Origin: Halioglobus japonicus
Lineage (GTDB): Bacteria > Pseudomonadota > Gammaproteobacteria > Pseudomonadales > Halieaceae
Assembly: GCA_902705825.1 (NCBI GenBank)
Contig: CACSIL010000045.1
Span: 114,212-178,211 of the forward strand
DNA length: 64,000 nt
Direction of reading: 5' to 3'
A program made the position numbers and the translations under genes. Positions within the stretch are counted from its first letter, which is position 1; every line of letters starts with the position of its first letter. Below, piece after piece: positions 35,200-44,259 of this stretch. The notes beneath the pieces were generated by a model that was given only the letters and a program-made list of their open reading frames with translations, was not told the DNA's origin and did no database searches.

Positions 35200-37023
35200 A
35201 TGTCATATCAGGTTCTAGCGCGTAAATGGCGGCCCAGCTCCTTCCGGGAGATGGTTGGTCAGGAGCATGTACTTCAGGCTCTGGTGAATGCACTGGATCG
35301 CGATCGGCTGCACCATGCTTATCTCTTCACCGGCACCCGAGGTGTTGGAAAAACCACGATAGCCCGCATTCTGGCCAAGTGCCTCAATTGCGAGGGCGGC
35401 GTAAGCTCCGAGCCCTGTGGTACCTGTTCGTCCTGTTTGGAGATCGCCGAGGGTCGCAGTGTCGACTTGCTCGAAGTGGATGCGGCATCGCGCACCAAGG
35501 TTGAGGACACGCGTGAATTGCTCGACAACGTGCAGTACGCGCCGACACGTTCGCGCTTTAAGATCTATCTGATTGACGAAGTCCATATGCTGTCCTCACA
35601 CAGTTTCAATGCACTGTTGAAGACACTCGAAGAGCCGCCACCGCACGTCAAATTTTTGCTGGCCACTACCGATCCACAGAAACTGCCAGCCACGGTGCTG
35701 TCACGCTGCCTGCAGTTCAATCTCAAGAATATGCCGCCTGAGCAGATCGTCGGACACTTGGCGATGGTGTTGGAGCAGGAAATGGTCAGTTTTGAGGAGC
35801 CCGCGCTGTGGCTGTTGGGAAGAGCTGCGTCCGGTAGTATGCGCGATGCCCTCAGCCTGACGGACCAGGCGATAGCCTTCGGTTCTGGAAAAGTCAGTGA
35901 GGCCGATGTGCGCAGTATGCTCGGCAGTGTCGATCTCGGGCATGTCTTTGAATTACTGGAAGCGGTGAGTGAGAGCGATCCCGCCAAGGTGCTGGGGATC
36001 GTGCAGAAAATGTCCGAATTCGCTCCAGATTTCGAAGGTAGCCTGGATGAACTGCTGTCGTTAATTCACCGTGTGGCCACGGCGCAGGTGGTGCCGGATG
36101 CGGTTGACAACAGTTGGGGAGATGCTCAGCGGGTCTCGCAGTTAGCGGGTGTTATCACCGGTGAAGACGCGCAGTTGTTCTATCAGGTGGCCTTGAATGG
36201 CAAGCGCGATATCGCTCTGTCGCCGGATCCACGCAGGGGCTTTGAGATGATTCTGCTGAGAATGCTCGCCTTTCGTCCGGTCGCTGTTATTGACGACAGT
36301 GTGCGGCCGCAAGATTTGCAGAGTGTGGAGTTGTCTCCCGTCGCTGGCGGGGAGGACAGCGCTCCTGTAAAAAAGTCCCCTGATGCGCTTCGTACTCCGC
36401 TAGTTGAGAATAGTGAAGTAAGTAGCGCACAGGCACCTGCTGCGACGACGGAAACGCTGAGACCCAGCGCGATTGTAGCGGATGCAGTGCCGGCGCAAGC
36501 CGCGCCCCTACCAACCGCGGCGGTACCAGCAGCACAGGCACCAGCGGCGCAGGTACATGCAACACTGAGCTCCGTCGCAGAACCAGGTGAAAGCGAGTCT
36601 GCAGAGGAAGTGGCAGACGCACTTTCGCTCGATGAGCTAACCCCGGAAAACTGGTGGCAGTTGCTGGAGCAACTGGGGCTCAGGGGAATGATGCTCAACA
36701 TCGCCTCGCACTGCGAACTGCAGCGGCGCCAAGATAATGATCTGGCGTTTGTGCTCGACAGTGGTCATGCGGCACTATTTAACGATACGCACAGTGACAA
36801 GCTGCGCCTTGCGCTGCAAAATTATTTTGGCTTCGCGCTGACGGTGTCCGTAGAGCTCGGCCAGCCCAGCGGTGAAACGCCGGCGATGAGATTGAACCGT
36901 TTGGCCGAAGAACGACAGGCAGAGGCAGTTGTCGCGATTGAGACAGATCCGCAACTGCAGGCACTGATTGCCCGTTTTGATGCAGAACTGGATCATTCAT
37001 CCATTCAACCCACGGATGTTTGA
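35200..37023 (+). CDS. dnaX: DNA polymerase III subunits tau (and gamma by frameshift)
   Basis: Clamp-loader ATPase of the replicase. AAA+ domain at residues about 1-240 with Walker A GTRGVGKTT (K51), the zinc module CLNCEGGVSSEPCGTCSSC and Walker B LIDEVHML. Domain III follows to about 370, then an Ala/Pro-rich linker (about 400-470) and the tau-specific C-terminal domain that binds DnaB and polymerase. At codons 390-392 the zero frame reads GTA AAA AAG, placing an A AAA AAG slippery heptamer in register; a -1 slip gives Val-Pro-stop, i.e. a 394-residue gamma. See the separate frameshift feature. ybaB and recR follow at once, probably cotranscribed. Confidence 0.95.
   Translation: MSYQVLARKWRPSSFREMVGQEHVLQALVNALDRDRLHHAYLFTGTRGVGKTTIARILAKCLNCEGGVSSEPCGTCSSCLEIAEGRSVDLLEVDAASRTKVEDTRELLDNVQYAPTRSRFKIYLIDEVHMLSSHSFNALLKTLEEPPPHVKFLLATTDPQKLPATVLSRCLQFNLKNMPPEQIVGHLAMVLEQEMVSFEEPALWLLGRAASGSMRDALSLTDQAIAFGSGKVSEADVRSMLGSVDLGHVFELLEAVSESDPAKVLGIVQKMSEFAPDFEGSLDELLSLIHRVATAQVVPDAVDNSWGDAQRVSQLAGVITGEDAQLFYQVALNGKRDIALSPDPRRGFEMILLRMLAFRPVAVIDDSVRPQDLQSVELSPVAGGEDSAPVKKSPDALRTPLVENSEVSSAQAPAATTETLRPSAIVADAVPAQAAPLPTAAVPAAQAPAAQVHATLSSVAEPGESESAEEVADALSLDELTPENWWQLLEQLGLRGMMLNIASHCELQRRQDNDLAFVLDSGHAALFNDTHSDKLRLALQNYFGFALTVSVELGQPSGETPAMRLNRLAEERQAEAVVAIETDPQLQALIARFDAELDHSSIQPTDV
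36349..36428 (+). promoter_or_regulatory. Programmed -1 frameshift signal in dnaX
   Basis: Slippery heptamer A AAA AAG at 36369-36375, in the right register (X XXY YYZ) with codons GTA AAA AAG. An SD-like GGGGAGGA (36349-36356) ends 12 bases upstream, close to the 10-base spacing of the E. coli stimulator. In the -1 frame GTC CCC TGA ends translation at 36383. Downstream, TGCGCT (36384-36389) can pair with AGCGCA about 33 bases on, extended inside by TACT/AGTA, giving a possible stimulatory stem. Confidence 0.8.
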
Positions 37024-37042
37024 GTAACAATGAGGACACGTT

Positions 37043-37366
37043 ATGAAAGGTAGTATTTCAGACCTGATGCAGCAAGCTCAGAGCATGCAGGCCGAGTTTC
37101 AAAAAGCACAGGAAGAACTGGCCAAAGCCGAGGTTGTGGGTGAGGCGGGAGCGGGGCTCGTGTCTGTCGTAATGACAGGGCGGCATGACGTCAAGCGTGT
37201 ATCCATTGACGATACCGTGTTTACCGAAGAAAAAGGCGTGCTCGAAGACCTGTTGGCTGCAGCGGTAAATGATGCGGTGAGAAAAATTGAGGCACACAAT
37301 CGGGAAGCAATGTCAGGTATGGCCTCGGGTTTGAATCTTCCCGCCGGCTTCAAGATGCCGTTTTGA
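37043..37366 (+). CDS. ybaB: YbaB/EbfC nucleoid-associated protein
   Basis: A 107-residue dimeric DNA-binding protein of the YbaB/EbfC family with the tweezer-like fold. The N-terminal helix contains [20 protein letters not shown], followed by strands with [20 protein letters not shown] and a C-terminal helix. It coats DNA and has been linked to nucleoid organisation. It sits between dnaX and recR in the conserved replication-repair cluster, 19 bases after dnaX. Confidence 0.95.
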   Translation: MKGSISDLMQQAQSMQAEFQKAQEELAKAEVVGEAGAGLVSVVMTGRHDVKRVSIDDTVFTEEKGVLEDLLAAAVNDAVRKIEAHNREAMSGMASGLNLPAGFKMPF

Positions 37367-37390
37367 TGGTAACTCTGGCTCCGATTTTTG

Positions 37391-37999
37391 ATGGCGCAAA
37401 TGAAGCTTAGCCCCTCGCTTGAAAACCTGATAGATGCGCTGCGCTGCCTGCCGAGCGTCGGCCCCAAGTCCGCCCAGCGTATGACGTTGCACCTGCTGGA
37501 GCGCGATCGGGACGCTGCGCTACAGCTGGCAGCTGCGCTTCGCGATGCCGTGGAGAAGGTGGGGCATTGTACTGTGTGTCGCAACTTCACTGAGCTGGAG
37601 GTGTGCGAGTTATGTGGTGACCCCAGGCGCGATAAATCGCTGGTATGTGTTGTAGAGACGCCTGCCGATGTACTCGCCATTGAGCAGAGTGCGAGCTTTC
37701 GTGGTTTGTACTTCGTGTTGATGGGGCATTTATCACCGATAGACGGCATTGGGCCGGCAGAGATAGGCCTGGAAGCATTCCAGCAAAGAGTGATAGATGA
37801 GGGTATTGAAGAAGTGATACTGGCAACCAATCCGACTGTCGAGGGCGAAGCTACGGCTTACTACCTGACCGAGATGCTGTCACCTGTTGGCGTACGCGTA
37901 TCGCGTATAGCACACGGCATTCCACTCGGAGGAGAGCTGGAGTATGTCGATGGTTCTACTCTCGCACACGCCCTGTCCGGGCGAAGGCCGGTGGACTGA
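37391..37999 (+). CDS. recR: Recombination mediator RecR
   Basis: Works with RecF and RecO to load RecA on gapped DNA. The helix-hairpin-helix region ([20 protein letters not shown]) is at the N-terminus, then the zinc finger [16 protein letters not shown] near residues 55-72 and the Toprim domain with [13 protein letters not shown]. About 202 residues, typical length. The start is set at ATG 37391; a TTG just upstream and an ATG three codons later are alternatives, as there is no strong ribosome site. Confidence 0.95.
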   Translation: MAQMKLSPSLENLIDALRCLPSVGPKSAQRMTLHLLERDRDAALQLAAALRDAVEKVGHCTVCRNFTELEVCELCGDPRRDKSLVCVVETPADVLAIEQSASFRGLYFVLMGHLSPIDGIGPAEIGLEAFQQRVIDEGIEEVILATNPTVEGEATAYYLTEMLSPVGVRVSRIAHGIPLGGELEYVDGSTLAHALSGRRPVD

Positions 38000-38002
38000 G
38001 CG

Positions 38003-39136
38003 ATGGAGTGGCAACTTGTAGAATCTGATGAGGCGATGCAGCACATGTTGGCGCAAGCGTCTCATTCCAAGGTGGTGATAGTCGACACTGAGTTTATGCG
38101 TCGCAATACCTTCTATCCGGAAGTGGCGCTGGTGCAACTGTGTTTTGAATCCGATGATCCACTGTCCGAAAAGGCCTGGCTGATAGACCCGCTGCAGATC
38201 AACGAGCCGGGGCCGTTGGCTGAGTTGTTTGCCGACCCCGATGTACTCAAGGTGCTGCACTCCGCCAGTGAAGACCTCGAGGTGTTTCAGCGCTGGTTGG
38301 GGGTATTGCCACAGCCGTTGTTTGACACGCAGCGTGCCGCCGGTTTAGTCAACCTGGGTTTCGGTATGGGATACCGGGCACTGGTGCAGGAAATCTGTGA
38401 CGTTGATTTACCCAAGGGTGAGACGCGCTCGGATTGGCTGCAGCGGCCCCTCACGGAATCGCAATGTGAATACGCCGCGCTGGATGTGACGTGGTTGCTG
38501 CCCGTGTGGCGGGAGCTGCACGCGCGCTGTGAACAGCAGGGTAAATTGCCGTGGGTGCTGGCCGATGGCAGGGATGCAACAAGGGTATTGGGAACAGAAG
38601 TTTACGATTTCCAGAAACGGATTAAATCTGCATGGAAACTCGACAGGCGGCAGCTCGGCATTCTTACCGCCGTTTGTAACTGGCGCGAGAAAACGGCGCG
38701 CGTCCGGGACAAGCCGCGCGGCTGGATCATCGATGATCCCAGCTGTCTGCGGTTGGCACTGGATGACCCCCAGTCACTGGCTGAGCTCACAGACAAGGCT
38801 GATCTGCCGCAACAGGCAGTGCGTCGCTACGGTGATGAGTTGTTGAACATACTGGCTGCGCAACGAGAGGTGCCAGATACGGAGTTACCACCTCGGTTGC
38901 CCCCTCCACTCAATGCGGCCCAGCGCGACCAGATCAAGCGCATGAAGTCCCAGGTGCAGACCATTGCCGACAAGATGTCTGTTTCACCGCAGATGCTGGT
39001 GTCAGCTAAAGATTATGAAATGCTGTTGCGAGAAGCTAAAGGCGAAACGTTCGAGCCGCCCGTGCACTGGCAGGGCTGGCGCCAGCAGGCAGTAATATCG
39101 CCATTGCGACAAGTACTTGCGGGGCAGGCCAAATGA
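38003..39136 (+). CDS. rnd: Ribonuclease D
   Basis: 3'-to-5' exoribonuclease trimming tRNA and other stable RNA ends. DEDD exonuclease domain: VIVDTEFMRRNTFYPEVALV contains the first Asp-Glu pair, LKVLHSASEDLEVF the second Asp, and SQCEYAALDVTWLLPVW the last Asp with Tyr. Two HRDC domains follow (about 210-290 and 300-377). The length is normal. It starts three bases after the recR stop, which joins two clusters that are separate in Pseudomonas. Confidence 0.95.
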   Translation: MEWQLVESDEAMQHMLAQASHSKVVIVDTEFMRRNTFYPEVALVQLCFESDDPLSEKAWLIDPLQINEPGPLAELFADPDVLKVLHSASEDLEVFQRWLGVLPQPLFDTQRAAGLVNLGFGMGYRALVQEICDVDLPKGETRSDWLQRPLTESQCEYAALDVTWLLPVWRELHARCEQQGKLPWVLADGRDATRVLGTEVYDFQKRIKSAWKLDRRQLGILTAVCNWREKTARVRDKPRGWIIDDPSCLRLALDDPQSLAELTDKADLPQQAVRRYGDELLNILAAQREVPDTELPPRLPPPLNAAQRDQIKRMKSQVQTIADKMSVSPQMLVSAKDYEMLLREAKGETFEPPVHWQGWRQQAVISPLRQVLAGQAK

Positions 39137-39405
39137 AAATGTTGTGCGAGATATTCAAGAGTTCACGGCAAGAGGAAATGTACCTCTATGTGGAGAGATC
39201 CCGCGGTGTCGAAGATGTGCCGGAGGATTTGCTGAAACGCTTCGGCGAATTGATACCGGTGATGGTTCTGCCGCTGTCGCTCGAACGCAAACTGGCCAGA
39301 GCTGATGTTGTTGAGGTGCTGGCCTGTATTGAAAAGCAGGGGTTTTACCTGCAGATGCCCCCGACTATGGCCGAATTGCTGGCGCGGGAGAGCAGTCGTG
39401 GCTGA
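39133..39405 (+). CDS. ycgL: YcgL domain protein
   Basis: A 90-residue YcgL-family protein, small and cytoplasmic, with a conserved fold but no established activity. Typical segments are CEIFKSSRQEEMYLYV and GFYLQMPPTMAELLA. The start overlaps the rnd stop by 4 bases (ATGA). The rnd-ycgL-ycgN order is conserved in gammaproteobacteria, suggesting a linked role in RNA metabolism, which is not proven. Confidence 0.93.
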   Translation: MKMLCEIFKSSRQEEMYLYVERSRGVEDVPEDLLKRFGELIPVMVLPLSLERKLARADVVEVLACIEKQGFYLQMPPTMAELLARESSRG

Positions 39406-39835
39406 CTGGTGGCACGAAAAGTCGCTGGATGAGCTCGATGTCAAAGAGTGGGAGGCGCTGTGTGATGGTTGTGCCAAGTGTTGCCTGCACAAACTGGAGG
39501 ATGAGGACGATGGCCAGGTGTACTACACCAAAGTGCGTTGTCGTTACCTGAATGAGCAAACCTGCAGTTGTAGCGACTACTCAAGGCGCTCGACGTTAAT
39601 GCCAAATTGCATCGACCTGCGCTCAGCCGACTGGAATAACATCGATTGGCTGCCTTCTACCTGTGCGTATCGCCTGCGGTCTCACGGACAACCGTTACCG
39701 CAGTGGCACCCGCTGGTAAGCGGCAGTAGGGAAACAGTACATATTGACGGCGTATCAATCCGCGGCCGCGCCATTTCAGATGAATACGTACATCCAGACG
39801 GCTTCGAAGAACATATTGTGCACTGGGTAGAATAG
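39398..39835 (+). CDS. ycgN: YcgN family cysteine cluster protein
   Basis: A 145-residue UPF0260/YcgN protein with a metal- or cluster-binding cysteine set: ALCDGCAKCCLHKLED, then CRYLNEQTCSCSDYSRR and PNCIDL. Likely binds zinc or an iron-sulfur cluster; its activity is unknown. The start is GTG 39398 (MADWWHEKSL), because GGGAG lies 8 bases upstream and the frame before it is the shadow of ycgL, which it overlaps by 8 bases. Confidence 0.93.
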   Translation: MADWWHEKSLDELDVKEWEALCDGCAKCCLHKLEDEDDGQVYYTKVRCRYLNEQTCSCSDYSRRSTLMPNCIDLRSADWNNIDWLPSTCAYRLRSHGQPLPQWHPLVSGSRETVHIDGVSIRGRAISDEYVHPDGFEEHIVHWVE

Positions 39836-39845
39836 GAGAGATGTT

Positions 39846-40220
39846 GTGTTAGACGAAAGTTCCTACCTCACAGCCATCTACGTTTATGTCGGCGCAGCAT
39901 CGCTTATGTTGCTCTACCTTGCCTGGTGGCTGAGTCGACACTGGCGGCCCGGTTGGGTGGCACTGGTGGTTCTGCTGGGAGCCGCACTGTTATTGACACC
40001 CGCGTATCCTAAGGCGGGCGTAACGACTATGGCCCCGGCGCTCATCGTGGCCCTGTTCCAGATAATGACCCAGGACATCGAGTCAGCAAAGCACGCGCTG
40101 CGACCGCTGATTTTTATGTCGGGGATGGCAGTTGTTATCACGCTGGTACTGAATATGACAATTTTCCGCTGGAGTCGGGCGCGAAAAACCCCACCTGCCA
40201 AGAGCGCTGCTAAAGGTTGA
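39846..40220 (+). CDS. Small four-helix membrane protein, unknown function
   Basis: A 124-residue integral membrane protein. Four hydrophobic segments are seen: about 7-29 (AIYVYVGAASLMLLYLAWWL), 36-54, 60-76 and 88-107, with a basic tail (RWSRARKTPPAKSAAKG) that should stay cytoplasmic. The start is GTG 39846, with AGGAG 8 bases upstream; the nearby ATG 39841 runs into a stop. It follows ycgN by ten bases and precedes the MoxR/VWA pair. No family is recognised with confidence. Confidence 0.75.
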   Translation: MLDESSYLTAIYVYVGAASLMLLYLAWWLSRHWRPGWVALVVLLGAALLLTPAYPKAGVTTMAPALIVALFQIMTQDIESAKHALRPLIFMSGMAVVITLVLNMTIFRWSRARKTPPAKSAAKG

Positions 40221-40334
40221 CAATGGCCGGGGCGCGCTGTCGCGCCCGCCTGTCAGAGCTCTGGCAGTATTGATATGACCGTCGCCAATCTGTACCCTGT
40301 TCGGCTTTGAGAATACAACTGAGTGAAACGAAAT

Positions 40335-41180
40335 ATGAAATTTGAAGGCACTGATCGATACGTCGCTACCGATGATTTACGTATGGCGGTAAATGCTGCA
40401 GTTGCACTGGAACGGCCACTGTTGATCAAAGGTGAGCCCGGCACGGGCAAGACTATGTTGGCCGAGGAAGTGGCCCTGGGGTTGGGTAAACGCCTGATTC
40501 AGTGGCACATCAAGTCAACGACCAAGGCGCAACAGGGGCTGTACGAATACGATGCGGTCTCCCGGCTGCGAGACTCCCAGCTCGGTGACGAGAAAGTGCA
40601 CGATATCGCCAACTACATCAAGCGCGGCAAATTGTGGGAGGCCTTTGACGCCGACGAGCAGGTCGTGTTGTTGATCGATGAGGTCGACAAGGCCGATATC
40701 GAGTTCCCCAACGATTTGCTGGTGGAACTGGACCGTATGGAATTCTTTGTCTACGAAACCGGCGAGACGATCAAGGCAAAGCAGCGTCCTATTATTATCA
40801 TCACCAGTAACAATGAAAAGGAACTGCCTGACGCCTTTCTGCGCCGCTGTTTCTTCCACTTCATCAACTTCCCCGACCGCGATACGATGCGCGAGATTGT
40901 CGATGTCCATTACCCGGATATTGCCAATAAGCTGGTGCAGGAAGCGATGGAGGTGTTTTTCGATGTGCGCTCAATTCCCGGCCTGAAGAAGAAGCCTTCA
41001 ACCTCGGAGTTGATCGACTGGTTGAAATTATTGATGGCCGATGACATCCCCGATGAGATTCTCACCAACCGTGACCAGAGCAAGGCGATACCGCCTTTAT
41101 ACGGTGCTCTTTTGAAGAACGAGCAGGACGTTCACCTGCTGGAACGGTTAGCGTTCATGCACCGTCGCGAGACCCGATAA
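40335..41180 (+). CDS. MoxR-family AAA+ ATPase paired with a VWA protein
   Basis: A 281-residue AAA+ ATPase. Walker A is GEPGTGKTM and Walker B is VLLIDEVDKAD; the arginine finger lies in DAFLRRCFFHF. It is closer to the CoxD/APE2220-type MoxR ATPases than to the MoxR at 5176, as judged by the YEYDAVSRLRDSQ insert and by its partner. These ATPases act with CoxE-like VWA proteins in metal-cofactor insertion or protein remodelling. The start is ATG 40335 (MKFEGTDRYV); a GTG four codons earlier is possible. Confidence 0.88.
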   Translation: MKFEGTDRYVATDDLRMAVNAAVALERPLLIKGEPGTGKTMLAEEVALGLGKRLIQWHIKSTTKAQQGLYEYDAVSRLRDSQLGDEKVHDIANYIKRGKLWEAFDADEQVVLLIDEVDKADIEFPNDLLVELDRMEFFVYETGETIKAKQRPIIIITSNNEKELPDAFLRRCFFHFINFPDRDTMREIVDVHYPDIANKLVQEAMEVFFDVRSIPGLKKKPSTSELIDWLKLLMADDIPDEILTNRDQSKAIPPLYGALLKNEQDVHLLERLAFMHRRETR

Positions 41181-41211
41181 CGGATCACAGCGAAAACGCA
41201 TTGGAGTCTAC

Positions 41212-42387
41212 ATGCTGATCAATTTTTTTCACGGACTCAAGGATGCCGGTGTTCCCGTTACCACACGGGAGTTGCTCGATCTGATGGAAGGTCTGAAGCA
41301 ACACGTAGCATTCGCCGATATCGATGATTTCTACTATTTTAGCCGCACCTGCATGGTCAAGGATGAGAAGTACTTTGATCGTTTCGATCGTGCTTTCGGC
41401 CTGCACTTTCAGGAGTTGGAGGCGCTGGACGATATTATCGAGGCACTGATTCCCGACGACTGGCTGCGCTCTGAGTTTATGAAAAACCTCAGTGATGAGG
41501 AAAAGGCTCAGATAGAGTCACTCGGCGGCCTGGAAAAGCTGATAGAAGAATTCAAGAAGCGTCTGGAGGAGCAGAAGGAGCGGCACGAGGGCGGTAACAA
41601 GTGGGTTGGCACCGGCGGTACGTCACCTTTCGGCCAGGAGGGGTATCACCCTGAGGGTATTCGTGTCGGCCCCAACGGACGCAACAAGAAAGCTGTAAAA
41701 GTCTGGGACAAGCGCGAGTTCAAGAACCTCGACGACAGTGTGCAATTGGGCACGCGCAATATCAAAGTGGCCATGCGGCGCTTGCGCAAATTTGCCCGCA
41801 CCGGTGCGGCAGATGAGCTCGATCTCGACGACACGATCAGCTCCACGGCTCGCAATGCCGGTCTGCTGGATATAAAAATGGTGCCTGAACGGCACAATGC
41901 AGTGAAGGTGCTGTTGTTTCTGGACGTTGGTGGTTCCATGGACCCGCATGTGAAAGTGTGCGAGGAATTGTTCTCAGCAGCGCGCTCCGAGTTCAAGCAC
42001 CTGAAGAGTTTTTACTTTCATAACTTTGTGTATGAAAGTGTCTGGAGCAACAATATTCGCCGTCACAACGAACGCATGCAAATGCTGGATATCCTGCACA
42101 AGTACAGCCACGACTACAAAGTTGTGTTTGTCGGGGATGCTTCGATGTCGCCTTATGAAATCGTCCAGCCCGGTGGCTCAGTAGAGCACTGGAATGAAGA
42201 GGCCGGTGAAATCTGGATGCGGCGTATCCGGGAGGTCTACGACAAGGTGATCTGGTTGAACCCGGTGCCTGAGGAAGATTGGCAGTACACGCAATCGGTG
42301 GCTATCACCAATCAACTTATGGAAGGGCATATGTATCCACTCACGCTTGCCGGAATGGAAGAGGGCATGGCTTACCTTTCCAGATAA
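41212..42387 (+). CDS. CoxE-like VWA domain protein
   Basis: A 391-residue protein. A helical N-terminal half, with a highly charged coiled segment (LGGLEKLIEEFKKRLEEQKE), precedes a C-terminal von Willebrand A domain. The MIDAS start is LFLDVGGSMDPH (D-x-G-x-S, as usual in the CoxE group), with VFVGDASMSPYEI later supplying further metal ligands. It is encoded 31 bases after its MoxR partner. Homologous pairs activate metalloenzymes, but the target here is unknown. The 3' end overlaps the convergent methyltransferase by 16 bases. Confidence 0.88.
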   Translation: MLINFFHGLKDAGVPVTTRELLDLMEGLKQHVAFADIDDFYYFSRTCMVKDEKYFDRFDRAFGLHFQELEALDDIIEALIPDDWLRSEFMKNLSDEEKAQIESLGGLEKLIEEFKKRLEEQKERHEGGNKWVGTGGTSPFGQEGYHPEGIRVGPNGRNKKAVKVWDKREFKNLDDSVQLGTRNIKVAMRRLRKFARTGAADELDLDDTISSTARNAGLLDIKMVPERHNAVKVLLFLDVGGSMDPHVKVCEELFSAARSEFKHLKSFYFHNFVYESVWSNNIRRHNERMQMLDILHKYSHDYKVVFVGDASMSPYEIVQPGGSVEHWNEEAGEIWMRRIREVYDKVIWLNPVPEEDWQYTQSVAITNQLMEGHMYPLTLAGMEEGMAYLSR

Positions 42388-43148
42388 GTACCGTAGGCGA
42401 TCAGGCTTGCGGTCACGGCAACATTGAGAGACTCCACCCCGTTGCGCATCGGTATTGATAGCTGTACATCTGCTAGTTTGTTGACCTGTACGCTGACCCC
42501 CTCTGTCTCATTCCCCAACACATAAATACTGAAGTCCTCTGCGCGGTGTTGGAACAGTGATTGTGTTGCACTGGCGTGCAGTGTGCATACCTGAGCGCCG
42601 TGCTGTTGGCACTTGCGCAGTGCCTCTGGCAGGCTGGTACACAACAGCAGAGGTGCGCGGTACAGCGTACCGGCGCTGGCCTTGATCACCAGCGGCCCCA
42701 GCGCCGCAGTGCCTTTACGCGGCAGGAGTATTCCGTCCACGGCCCCAGCGGCGGCTGAGCGGATAATCATACCGAGGTTTTGTGGGTTGGTGATGCCGTC
42801 CAGTGCAAGCAATCGTTGTGGCTGCTCCGGGCGCGCGGCAAGATACGTATCCAGATCACAGAAATCAGGGCATATGACATCCACGGCCACGCCCTGATCC
42901 TGCCTGCCATTTTTGGAGATGCGTGATAATTCTTCGCGGCTGTGGTTTTTTACAGGCACGCTCCGTTGCCTGGCAAGCTGCTTGATGTCAGCAATGATTC
43001 CGGCTTCCCGGTTACTGTGAGCAAGGTGCACAGCATGGCACTGCAGCGCCTCGTTCTGCAGTGTTTCCAGTACAGGTTTGCGGCCAAAGACTGTGACGAC
43101 TTTATCGAAGAAAGATTTTTTCTGCGCGTAATCGGAGGGTTCTGACAT
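42372..43148 (-). CDS. TrmH/SpoU family RNA 2'-O-methyltransferase
   Basis: A 258-residue SPOUT methyltransferase with an N-terminal substrate-binding domain (FGRKPVLETLQNEALQC) and the knotted catalytic domain: LALDGITNPQNLGMIIRSA, IYVLGNETEGVS and LSIPMRNGVESLNVAVT are the three family motifs. It methylates a ribose of rRNA or tRNA using SAM. The target cannot be read from sequence; RlmB-type 23S rRNA methylation is one possibility, but the N-terminal domain is divergent. Confidence 0.88.
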   Translation of the reverse strand: MSEPSDYAQKKSFFDKVVTVFGRKPVLETLQNEALQCHAVHLAHSNREAGIIADIKQLARQRSVPVKNHSREELSRISKNGRQDQGVAVDVICPDFCDLDTYLAARPEQPQRLLALDGITNPQNLGMIIRSAAAGAVDGILLPRKGTAALGPLVIKASAGTLYRAPLLLCTSLPEALRKCQQHGAQVCTLHASATQSLFQHRAEDFSIYVLGNETEGVSVQVNKLADVQLSIPMRNGVESLNVAVTASLIAYGTYLER

Positions 43149-43165
43149 GGGTGTACCGCGCTGCC

Positions 43166-44071
43166 TCAGTTCACCGGATTGCGGCCACTGGCGATCGCGG
43201 TCACCCGGTTCGCAGACTCTTTCATACGCGCTGCAATCTCCTCGACCTGTGTGCCGCTGATCGATTTTTCAAACGACCCGGCGACGAAACACATGACGGG
43301 TAGTTCCTTGTAGGCGAACACTGGCACGGTGATGGTGCTGACTTCATACCGGGCTTTGGGTTCAACGCGGTCCAGGTGGTAGTGCTCATCGCATAAATCG
43401 TGTTGATACTGCCTGGCGGCCTCATCGAGCTCGAGCAGGCTCCAGGAATTGTGTATGCGTGATAACTCTGCCCACAGGTTGGCTTCTGTCTGTGTTTTCA
43501 GACTGACCTCATAGCCCCGGGCACGAATTGCAATCAGGGACACGCGCAGCTTCTGATCGAGTTTTTCGTTGTACCCGCCGCGCGATTCATGCGCTCTGGT
43601 GAGCCATTCCTCGAGGTATTTGGCATCGGAAAATGCGGTGAAGCAGGCGGCCACAGGCGCTGTATTCGGGAGCCGTAAACCCAGCTGAAAAGAGTCTATT
43701 AACGGTGTCGCGCGGCCATACAGCGCCAGTAGTACCTGGTGTAACTTGGAGCGTCCAGTAACGGCAAAACCGATGCCAAGGTCGTTCTGCAATGCTTCAA
43801 GTTCCGGTCGTGCGTACTCGAGGACGGGAAACTGGGCAAAGGCTGCATTGCCAGCGGCAATAATGGACGGCCCAAGTCGATAGGCTTTTGTCTTGGGGTG
43901 CTGAACAAGAAAGCCATAATTTGCCATTGTGGTAAGAATTGCGTGGCAGGTCGCCTTGTTCAGGTTTAATCTGCGCGTCATCTCGGTCAGGCCAAAAGCC
44001 TGGTGAGGGTTGGCCATCAGCAGATCCAGAATAGCCAGTGCTCGCGCGGTAGGTTGGGAAAAAAGTGCCAC
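43166..44071 (-). CDS. IclR family transcriptional regulator
   Basis: A 301-residue regulator with an N-terminal winged helix (ALAILDLLMANPHQAFGL, then MTRRLNLNKATCHAILTTM) and a C-terminal IclR effector domain (about 85-260). Family members control small-molecule catabolism. No catabolic operon is adjacent; the divergent neighbour is a tiny glutaredoxin-like gene about 190 bases away. The effector is therefore unknown. It lies 17 bases upstream of the TrmH gene on the same strand. Confidence 0.9.
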   Translation of the reverse strand: MALFSQPTARALAILDLLMANPHQAFGLTEMTRRLNLNKATCHAILTTMANYGFLVQHPKTKAYRLGPSIIAAGNAAFAQFPVLEYARPELEALQNDLGIGFAVTGRSKLHQVLLALYGRATPLIDSFQLGLRLPNTAPVAACFTAFSDAKYLEEWLTRAHESRGGYNEKLDQKLRVSLIAIRARGYEVSLKTQTEANLWAELSRIHNSWSLLELDEAARQYQHDLCDEHYHLDRVEPKARYEVSTITVPVFAYKELPVMCFVAGSFEKSISGTQVEEIAARMKESANRVTAIASGRNPVN

Positions 44072-44259
44072 TTTTATGCTCCGGGTGCTTATTCAGGTTG
44101 CTTTGGCCCGAGGGTGTTTTTGCGGTATATATTGTTGTACTTAGTATGGCATGTTACCGCCTGCCGGTGCTGGAGTTCAAGTGTTACTGGCGGGACTTGT
44201 CAAAAGGCGCTGGCGAGATGTCTGGCGCAGAAAAAAATGCACACAAAGGGGGCGATAAA

